Shown piece after piece: positions 1 through 4,139 of a DNA stretch of 50,380 bases (position 1 is its first letter; the number at the start of each line of letters is the position of its first letter). The stretch spans positions 1 through 50,380 of the forward strand of contig SUXS01000022.1 of NCBI GenBank assembly GCA_015060865.1, read 5' to 3'. A program made the position numbers and the translations under genes. The DNA comes from Bacteroidales bacterium (lineage in GTDB: Bacteria; Bacteroidota; Bacteroidia; Bacteroidales; Bacteroidaceae). The notes under the pieces are model-generated. The model was given only the letters and a program-made list of their open reading frames with translations, ran no database searches and was not told the origin of the DNA.

Positions 1-2
1 TT

Positions 3-185
3 ATCAGACAAATCAAAATTGACCGTTTTTACGCATCTTGGAATAAAATGCCATTTTTATGTTGCAAAACATGTTTTTCAAGGGAAAACACGGATGGAAG
101 AAGAAAGGAAAAGAACGGACAACAAATAGAAGAAGAAGAGCTTAAAAAACTGCAGAAAGAAAATAGTTTGACAAAACCTATATGA
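3..185 (+). CDS. Possible 3' end of a gene entering from the left edge (hypothetical)
   Basis: A reading frame is open from the first full codon of the window to TGA at 183-185, giving about 60 residues with a lysine/glutamate-rich C-terminus (two runs of charged residues after about residue 35) and a CCKTC cysteine cluster in the middle. An internal ATG lies at 48. I do not recognise the family. The composition is AT-rich and compatible with chance, so this is either the tail of a gene that starts outside the window or an accidental open frame. Confidence 0.25.
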   Translation: MRQIKIDRFYASWNKMPFLCCKTCFSRENTDGRRKEKNGQQIEEEELKKLQKENSLTKPI

Positions 186-238
186 GCAACCTATAATAAT
201 ATATACATACAAAATGGAATAACTTACAAAATAAAAAT

Positions 239-266
239 CCCCGATTCCACTCGCGTGGCATCGGGG
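239..266 (-). terminator. Intrinsic terminator of the M15 peptidase gene
   Basis: The arms CCCCGAT and ATCGGGG enclose an inner CCAC/GTGG stem with loop TCGC. Read on the minus strand, the stem is followed by ATTTTTATTTTG. It lies about 50 bp past the stop of the minus-strand M15 gene, where transcription of that gene or of the HU-smalltalk-M15 string would be expected to end. Confidence 0.8.
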
Positions 267-317
267 ACAGCTATGAAAAAGCTATTATGAGAAAATGAAG
301 TTTCATTCAGCAAAATC

Positions 318-1007
318 CTATCCGCTATCCTGATAGTCTTTTTTCAACGTTAACGCTGACTTTTCTTCTAACGATAACGCTGACGCCGACGCGGAAGGAG
401 CGTCGGTTCTCGAACGAGTCGAGCGCTTCGCATTGACGACGGCTGAAGCTTTAGCTTCACTAAGGAGTGCGACTACGTCGCCTTCCTGGCTGCCGGATGA
501 TTGGTTAACGTTATCGTTAGTGACTTCGTCACAGACACTTGGCTGCGTTCGCTGTGCGATTGCAAGCGAGCTTGCATTGCGTTCACTTGCACAAGCGTTA
601 ACGTCAATGATCTGATTGCGCAACATCCCCGGCACATAGGAGATATGTAGCCATCGGTAATCCTTCTCGGCGATGAGCTGGGTAAAACGGATGGCGTAGG
701 TAGTCTGCATGTCTATGATAAGGGCAAAGAGCATCGTATTATTCTCGACGCTTCCTGTGGTGATATCTGCCGCACACCCCACGATATGGTGGCTGTTGGC
801 GACTCCGCCCACGGCGGTGTTCAGTGCCGGGCAGCGGTAGCCCGAGGTGACGATGATGGGTGCGCCGTAGCGGCGGCGTATGGGGTCGAGTAGCTGCTCT
901 ACAAGGATGGTAAGCATCCGCTGTGCCGCACGGGGCGGCGTGTTGTCGATGGCCAGGCGCTCGGCGGTGGCGCTGGCGGACAATTCTTGAATGGTGAAAT
1001 GTTGCAT
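318..1007 (-). CDS. M15-family (Peptidase_M15_3) D-Ala-D-Ala carboxypeptidase-like protein with atypical C-terminal tail
   Basis: Residues 1-130 match the zinc D,D-peptidase fold of the M15A / Peptidase_M15_3 family. The signature S-x-H-x(2)-G-x-A-x-D appears at residues 72-81, giving zinc ligands His74 and Asp81, and a later WLHISY supplies His121. Such proteins cleave peptidoglycan stem peptides and often sit beside HU-like and smalltalk genes in Bacteroidales islands, where they look like phage endolysins. Family members are usually about 120-150 residues. Here about 95 extra residues (roughly 135-229) follow, low in complexity and rich in Ala, Ser, Asn and Asp. The DNA encoding that tail is a chain of short palindromes and AACGNT hexamers (see findings). 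The catalytic part looks intact; the tail is probably a by-product of repeat insertion. No signal peptide is visible. Confidence 0.85.
   Translation of the reverse strand: MQHFTIQELSASATAERLAIDNTPPRAAQRMLTILVEQLLDPIRRRYGAPIIVTSGYRCPALNTAVGGVANSHHIVGCAADITTGSVENNTMLFALIIDMQTTYAIRFTQLIAEKDYRWLHISYVPGMLRNQIIDVNACASERNASSLAIAQRTQPSVCDEVTNDNVNQSSGSQEGDVVALLSEAKASAVVNAKRSTRSRTDAPSASASALSLEEKSALTLKKDYQDSG
336..606. repeat. Chain of short hairpins and AACGNT hexamers inside the M15 tail
   Basis: Perfect short inverted repeats occur one after another: TGAAGCT-TT-AGCTTCA (444-459), GCGAC-TAC-GTCGC (469-481), GTGAC-TTC-GTCAC (520-532) and TGCAAGC-GA-GCTTGCA (561-576). Hexamers of the AACGTT/AACGAT/AACGCT type lie at about 336-386, 502-516 and 596-606. 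The architecture is constant (5-7 bp arms, 2-3 nt loop) while the sequences differ. Confidence 0.75.
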
Positions 1008-1032
1008 ACTTTGATTGTGTTTCTTATTGGTT

Positions 1033-1154
1033 AAACCACGGATTACACCGATTACTCGGATAAACCAAGTGCTTCGCTATTTCCTCGGATTCTCCTGTTC
1101 TGACTATGTCGAAGTACATGATTAATAATCCGTGCAATCCGTTAATCTGTGGTT
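1033..1154. repeat. Intergenic inverted-repeat element, copy A (AACCACGGATTACAC type)
   Basis: The left part (1035-1060) has AACCACGGATTACACCGATT and the right part (1124-1154) ends with ATCTGTGGTT, so the ends are complementary in an imperfect long hairpin. The internal CCAAGTGCTTCGC is found inverted in copy B on the other side of the smalltalk gene. A related element lies near 30.35 kb. No coding capacity. Confidence 0.7.
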
Positions 1155-1237
1155 ATAATTAATTGGCGAATAGAAATTTGATTTGTGCTAAGAATTAAGG
1201 GGCCGACGGGGCGCAGTGCGCCCTGCCGACCCCATCG

Positions 1238-1351
1238 CTACCATCTTCCGCAAGCGCTCAGGCCCAGTGCCCCGGCAAGAGCGGTGAGCACGGCAACGAG
1301 CACCTTGAGAAGAAGGCTCCAACTGAACTTGTTTGTGTTTTCGGTCTTCAT
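1238..1351 (-). CDS. Smalltalk microprotein
   Basis: This 37-codon gene runs from ATG (1349-1351) to TAG (1238-1240). It begins MKTENTNKFSWSLLLKVLVA, continues with a hydrophobic Ala/Leu-rich helix, and ends SACGRW. This is the recognisable pattern of the Bacteroidales smalltalk protein family: a short charged head, one membrane-spanning helix, and a conserved Cys-Gly near the C-terminus. Function is unknown in the family; members are almost always next to an HU-like protein and a peptidoglycan hydrolase, as here (HU upstream, M15 downstream, same strand). It is shorter than usual gene-finder limits. It is flanked on both sides by related inverted-repeat elements. Confidence 0.85.
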   Translation of the reverse strand: MKTENTNKFSWSLLLKVLVAVLTALAGALGLSACGRW

Positions 1352-1388
1352 TTCTTTACAAATTAATGGTTAATAATTAAAAGTTAAA

Positions 1389-1499
1389 ACAACCACAGAT
1401 TACTCAGATTACACTGATTTTAAGTCACACAGGTGTACTCTGATGGCGAAGCACTTGGCTAGTCCAAGAATCCGAGTAATCCGTGCAATCCGTGGTTTC
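1389..1499. repeat. Intergenic inverted-repeat element, copy B
   Basis: The left arm is AACCACAGATTACTCAGATT (from 1391) and the right arm is GTAATCCGTGCAATCCGTGG (ending about 1496), again imperfectly complementary. The inner GCGAAGCACTTGG (1447-1459) is the reverse complement of the core of copy A. The element lies between the HU-like and smalltalk genes, leaving smalltalk bracketed by two inverted copies. Confidence 0.7.
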
Positions 1500-1502
1500 A
1501 AT

Positions 1503-1919
1503 TCACGCCATCGCCTCACTCGCCACGCGCTTCAGCGTGAGAGCACCTGCTACAGCGCTCTTGAGCTTGGCATCGGGACGGAACACGATACGGTGGCCCT
1601 TGATCATCGAGGCGGGGGTGAAGCCCTCGGCCTGCATGGTCTCAGCGGTGTAGCACTTACCCTTGAGACCGATCTGGAAGCGGCCGATGTCGTTGAGCAC
1701 TACTACGCGACCTGCCAGCAGGGCCTTCACGATGTAGCCCTTCATGGCGCGGAGCACGCCCAGCACGTCGGCTTCGGTAACGGTGGTCGACATCTGCACG
1801 TCGCCCGCCAGGTCCTCAAAGTCATAGTCGCTGGTCTTCACCGCACGGCCGTGGAAGTAATCGGTACCTTCGATCCCGTTAGGGTTCTTGGTCTTCATCA
1901 CTGCATAGTTTACTGCCAT
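1503..1919 (-). CDS. HU/IHF-like DNA-binding protein (HU-HIG family)
   Basis: The 138-residue protein has the features of the Bacteroidales HU-like family: MAVNYAVMKTKNPN at the start, a central VLRAMKGYIVKALLAGRVVVL helix-strand, the IGRFQIGL segment, and a basic C-terminus (FRPDAKLKSAV, LTLKRV). It is longer than classical HU (about 90 residues), as usual for this group. It should bind and bend DNA, probably as a dimer in the nucleoid. It heads the HU-smalltalk-M15 string. A TAACTTTG box at 2364-2371 on the minus strand would give a leader of about 440 nt packed with palindromes. Confidence 0.85.
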   Translation of the reverse strand: MAVNYAVMKTKNPNGIEGTDYFHGRAVKTSDYDFEDLAGDVQMSTTVTEADVLGVLRAMKGYIVKALLAGRVVVLNDIGRFQIGLKGKCYTAETMQAEGFTPASMIKGHRIVFRPDAKLKSAVAGALTLKRVASEAMA

Positions 1920-2115
1920 TTCTTTCAGTTGTGAGTTATAAGTTATGAATTATGAGTCCATCTTAGCATGCAACTCAGCACTCAAAACTCAACACTCATA
2001 ACTCTTTTGTATGCCGTGCATGGGTGTACATGCCCGACAGGGGTTCAACATACAACCACTTCCCGCTACCGGTCACCTCGGGAGGGTTGACTTACTAATC
2101 ACGCACTAACGAACA

Positions 2116-2197
2116 GCCCCCTCTAACTCCCCCAAGGGGGAGAACTCCTGTTCGCGATGATTGCTAACCTCCCCCCTTGGGGGGATTAGAGGGGGGC
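2116..2197. repeat. Inverted repeat of the CCCCCTCTAA...CCAAGGGGG type
   Basis: The left half reads GCCCCCTCTAACTCCCCCAA. The right half, reverse-complemented, reads GCCCCCCCTCTAATCCCCCC. Each half also folds on itself through CCCCC-CAA-GGGGG. This nested symmetry is typical of REP/MITE-like intergenic elements. The spacer contains GTTCGCGATGATTGCTAAC. Confidence 0.75.
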
Positions 2198-2232
2198 CGC
2201 CTCTCATCATTTACAATACAAAATCGCGGTTT

Positions 2233-2353
2233 AGCGAGAGCAGAGATAAGCTTGCTTAATCTATGCCGAGCGTAAGCGATTTCGCTTCAGAAAGTAATGT
2301 GAGCTCACATTACAAGTCCTGGCCAAGGACTTCAAAGAGGTGTAACCCTCTTT
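2233..2353. repeat. String of abutting short palindromes in the HU leader
   Basis: In order: a 40-nt hairpin module AGCGAGAGCAGAGATAAGCT.. (2233-2271), AAGCGA-TT-TCGCTT (2274-2287), the perfect 20-mer GTAATGTGAGCTCACATTAC (2294-2313), AAGTCCT-GGCCA-AGGACTT (2314-2332) and AAAGAGG-TGTAAC-CCTCTTT (2334-2353). The last three touch or nearly touch. A related copy of the 40-nt module lies at 3883-3921. Confidence 0.85.
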
Positions 2354-2363
2354 ATTTCTGATG

Positions 2364-2371
2364 CAAAGTTA
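2364..2371 (-). promoter_or_regulatory. Candidate -7 box for the HU-like gene
   Basis: On the minus strand this reads TAACTTTG, a perfect match to the Bacteroidetes -7 consensus TAnnTTTG. No good TTG is found 19-21 nt upstream, so the assignment is tentative. Confidence 0.45.
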
Positions 2372-2434
2372 CGAAATCACGCACCCCATTTATTCTGAAT
2401 TTGATATGCTACAGAGGGAAAAATCAGGTCATCA

Positions 2435-2466
2435 TTGTTTTATTGTAAAATAGTTTGTATCTTCGC
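2435..2466 (+). promoter_or_regulatory. Promoter of the MNT-HEPN pair
   Basis: TTG (2435-2437), a 21-nt spacer and TATCTTCG (2459-2466, one mismatch to TAnnTTTG) fit the Bacteroidetes sigma promoter. Transcription would start near 2472. That excludes the TTG codon at 2455 as translation start and favours ATG at 2491. Confidence 0.6.
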
Positions 2467-2490
2467 AGCAGAACAACAAAAAAGAGGTGT

Positions 2491-2799
2491 ATGATGAATC
2501 GCAGCATACAACAGATGATACCTCAGATACAGGGATATCTTGCAGGCCAACCGGTCAGCAAGGTGTGGCTGTTCGGTTCCTATTCGCGTGGTGAGGAAAC
2601 CGCCAATAGTGACATCGACCTATTGGTAGAGTATACCGACAGCGATTCCATATCATTATTCACCATATCGCGCATAGCCACGGCACTGCGTAAGCTGACG
2701 GGCAAGACCGTTGATTTGGTTGAGCGCAACCGTCTGCTCCCCTTTGCGTCGAAGAGTGCCGAACAGGACAAGATACTGATCTATGAGAGAAAGAATTAA
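2491..2799 (+). CDS. MNT-domain nucleotidyltransferase antitoxin (MntA-like)
   Basis: The 102-residue protein has the minimal nucleotidyltransferase signature G-S-x(10)-D-x-D at residues 29-43 (Gly29-Ser30, Asp41, Asp43), followed by LLVEYTD and a third-strand region VDLVERN. In the MntA-HepT family this enzyme transfers AMP to a tyrosine of the partner HEPN toxin and so neutralises it. The start at 2491 (or 2494) follows AAAGAGG and lies downstream of the promoter; a TTG-initiated longer form from 2455 is unlikely. It overlaps the HEPN gene by 17 nt, typical of a coupled pair. All catalytic residues of the motif are present. Confidence 0.9.
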   Translation: MMNRSIQQMIPQIQGYLAGQPVSKVWLFGSYSRGEETANSDIDLLVEYTDSDSISLFTISRIATALRKLTGKTVDLVERNRLLPFASKSAEQDKILIYERKN

Positions 2800-3139
2800 G
2801 GACATAGGCCGTTTGCAGCACATGCTCGATGCCATCAATACATTGATGGAACATAAGGAGCGCTATACCTTCGAGGAGGTGACTGCCAATCCTATCATCT
2901 TCTACGGTTTTGTCAAGCATGTAGAGATTATTGGAGAAGCGGTATATATGCTCACCAAGGAATTCCGCGCCCAACATCCTGATGTGGACTGGGAGGTGAT
3001 TGAAGGCATGCGCCACGTACTCGTACATGGTTACTACCAGATACGTCCCAGCCAGTTGTGGAACACCGTTGTGAATGACATTCCCGAGCTGAAACCTTTC
3101 ATTGAGAAATACGTTTCAGAATTGTCTGAAGATAATTAG
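2783..3139 (+). CDS. HEPN-domain toxin (HepT-like, DUF86)
   Basis: This 118-residue, all-helical protein carries the HEPN ribonuclease motif R-x(4)-H-x-Y at Arg77, His82 and Tyr84 within the sequence RHVLVHGYYQI. In HepT toxins Arg and His form the RNase centre, and the Tyr is AMPylated by the MNT partner encoded just upstream. The start codon lies inside the end of the MNT gene, indicating translational coupling. The pair is on the opposite strand from the surrounding cassette and has its own promoter, so it is an independent toxin-antitoxin or defence module, probably acting by tRNA or mRNA cleavage. No defect is visible. Confidence 0.9.
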   Translation: MRERIKDIGRLQHMLDAINTLMEHKERYTFEEVTANPIIFYGFVKHVEIIGEAVYMLTKEFRAQHPDVDWEVIEGMRHVLVHGYYQIRPSQLWNTVVNDIPELKPFIEKYVSELSEDN

Positions 3140-3220
3140 TATTTAACCAGTCAACTCAGTCTAGGAATAAGCCTTAAAACGCTTTATATATCAATCCATT
3201 CCGGTACAACCTTGTACCCC

Positions 3221-3266
3221 AAAAAGTACATGCATGCACCACGCGCGGTACATGCATGTACTTTTT
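3221..3266. terminator. Perfect 16-bp inverted repeat between convergent genes
   Basis: The arms AAAAAGTACATGCATG (3221-3236) and CATGCATGTACTTTTT (3251-3266) are perfectly complementary around a 14-nt loop, with T or A runs on both sides. It lies between the HEPN gene (plus) and DUF4248 (minus), so it can act as a bidirectional terminator. Confidence 0.65.
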
Positions 3267-3268
3267 TT

Positions 3269-3362
3269 AACGATAACGTTAACGATGACGTTAATGACTT
3301 CGTCATCGTTGAAAAACATACATCGCGGAGCCTGGTTATCGTTTTCGTTAACGTCAACGTTC
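3269..3362. repeat. AACGNT hexamer cluster
   Basis: AACGATAACGTTAACGATGA at 3269-3288 is followed by ATGAC-TTC-GTCAT (3294-3306) and then by GTTATCGTTTTCGTTAACGT from about 3336. The two hexamer blocks are roughly inverted relative to each other. Similar hexamers occur at 336-606, 3963-3990, 5807-5825 and 20475-20507. Confidence 0.6.
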
Positions 3363-3385
3363 TTGGCGAACTAAGGTTCGCCAAG
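3362..3385. repeat. 10-bp hairpin over the DUF4248 stop codon
   Basis: The arms CTTGGCGAAC (3362-3371) and GTTCGCCAAG (3376-3385) flank the loop TAAG. The hairpin overlaps the final codons and stop of the minus-strand DUF4248 gene and could cap its transcript. Confidence 0.6.
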
Positions 3386-3589
3386 ATACTCAAATATCAA
3401 CCTCACCTGATAGCGGGTGAAGTGGCGTGAGCCACGTGTGTAGCCCGTGCGCTGCAGGGCTTCGAGCAGTCCGTCGGTAGCGTGCAGGTACTTGTTGAGC
3501 AGCCGCAGGGCCGAGGCACGCGAGGCACCGGGACTGTAGAGTTGCGCCAGCTCGGCCTTGCCGTAGGCGCGAAGTTTGTCATGTTCCAT
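3371..3589 (-). CDS. DUF4248 domain-containing protein
   Basis: This 72-residue protein has the pattern of the DUF4248 family: a helical N-terminus with KAELAQLYSPGASRASALRLLN, then a basic GSRHFTRYQVRLIFEYLGEP end. Helix-turn-helix-like spacing suggests DNA binding, but the family function is unknown. Such genes accompany VirE-like and HU-like genes in Bacteroidales islands, as here. The length is normal. The 3' end overlaps a strong hairpin. Confidence 0.8.
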   Translation of the reverse strand: MEHDKLRAYGKAELAQLYSPGASRASALRLLNKYLHATDGLLEALQRTGYTRGSRHFTRYQVRLIFEYLGEP

Positions 3590-3673
3590 ATTTGTGTCGT
3601 GTTTATAAATGTTTCACATTTTAGACCAGAGAAAACGCATTATAAAAATATTCCCGTTTCACGCAGCTTTTTG

Positions 3674-3795
3674 TCTCACGCGAATCTCGCAAATCACGCG
3701 AAAACGCATCATTTCACTCGCGTTTGCCATCCGGACGGCTACATACGAGCGATAGCGATGTATGATTTTGCGAGATTTGCGAGATTCGCGTGAGA
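3674..3795. repeat. 122-bp inverted repeat with perfect 22-bp arms
   Basis: TCTCACGCGAATCTCGCAAA(TC) at 3674-3695 is the exact reverse complement of 3774-3795. The spacer contains GCCATCCGGACGGC and a TACAT...ATGTA hairpin. No ORF is present. It resembles a MITE/REP-type element or a long foldback. Confidence 0.8.
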
Positions 3796-3882
3796 TAATC
3801 ATGTCAAATAGAGGATATAAACTGGTATTTTAATTGGAAGAAATTATAATGCGTTTTTCTTACCTATTTAGACCACTTGCTG

Positions 3883-3921
3883 GCTCGGCAATGATTAAGC
3901 GAGCTTAGCATTGCTCTCGCT
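3883..3921. repeat. Second copy of the 40-nt hairpin module
   Basis: It reads GCTCGGCAATGATTAAGCGA then GCTTAGCATTGCTCTCGCT. The reverse complement of 2233-2271 reads GCTCGGCATAGATTAAGCAA then GCTTATCTCTGCTCTCGCT. The outer ends are identical and the variable inner bases still allow most of the stem to pair. Confidence 0.7.
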
Positions 3922-4000
3922 ACGCTGCGTGGTTTGGGTTTAGAGTTGCCATCCGGATGGCGGTTATCGTCATCGTTTTCGTTATCGTTGGTTTTATTGG

Positions 4001-4136
4001 AAAGGTGACGGATGACACTTGATTCCCTATATGGGACATATATTTAAATAATTAATTAAATTATTTTTAAAAATATAATTATTTATTTTTCTATATATAG
4101 GGTATATAGGATTCCATGTGTCATCTGTCACCCTTT
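4001..4136. repeat. Inverted repeat with AT-rich core beside the VirE-like stop
   Basis: The left arm AAAGGTGACGGATGACACTT (from 4001, continuing GATTCCCTATAT) is complementary, with few mismatches, to the right arm ending TGTCATCTGTCACCCTTT (4119-4136). The core is almost pure A/T (about 4040-4090). The right arm ends 3 bp before the stop of the VirE-like gene, so it could end that transcript. Confidence 0.7.
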
Positions 4137-4139
4137 GGG

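Larger units (their letters stand above)
1920..2430. other. Gene-free region with repeats: HU leader
   Basis: Between the HU gene and the plus-strand MNT promoter there is no credible ORF. The stretch holds an AACTCA/GAGTT-rich imperfect inverted repeat (about 1925-2005), a CCCCCTCTAA..CCCAAGGGGG element (2116-2197), a run of abutting palindromes (2233-2353), and a minus-strand -7 box. Confidence 0.7.
3590..4139. other. Gene-free region between DUF4248 and the VirE-like gene
   Basis: I see no gene. The stretch contains a 22-bp-armed inverted repeat (3674-3795), a second copy of the 40-nt hairpin module (3883-3921), a GCCATCCGGATGGC palindrome (about 3949-3962), hexamers (3963-3990), and an AT-rich-cored inverted repeat (4001-4136). 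Confidence 0.7.

Noticed and set aside
1443..1934. 163-codon plus-strand open frame
   Set aside because: It lies antisense over the well-supported HU-like gene and starts in a repeat; composition is that of a shadow frame.
2239..2353. CRISPR array
   Set aside because: The units are palindromes of different sequence, not identical direct repeats with equal spacers; no cas genes.
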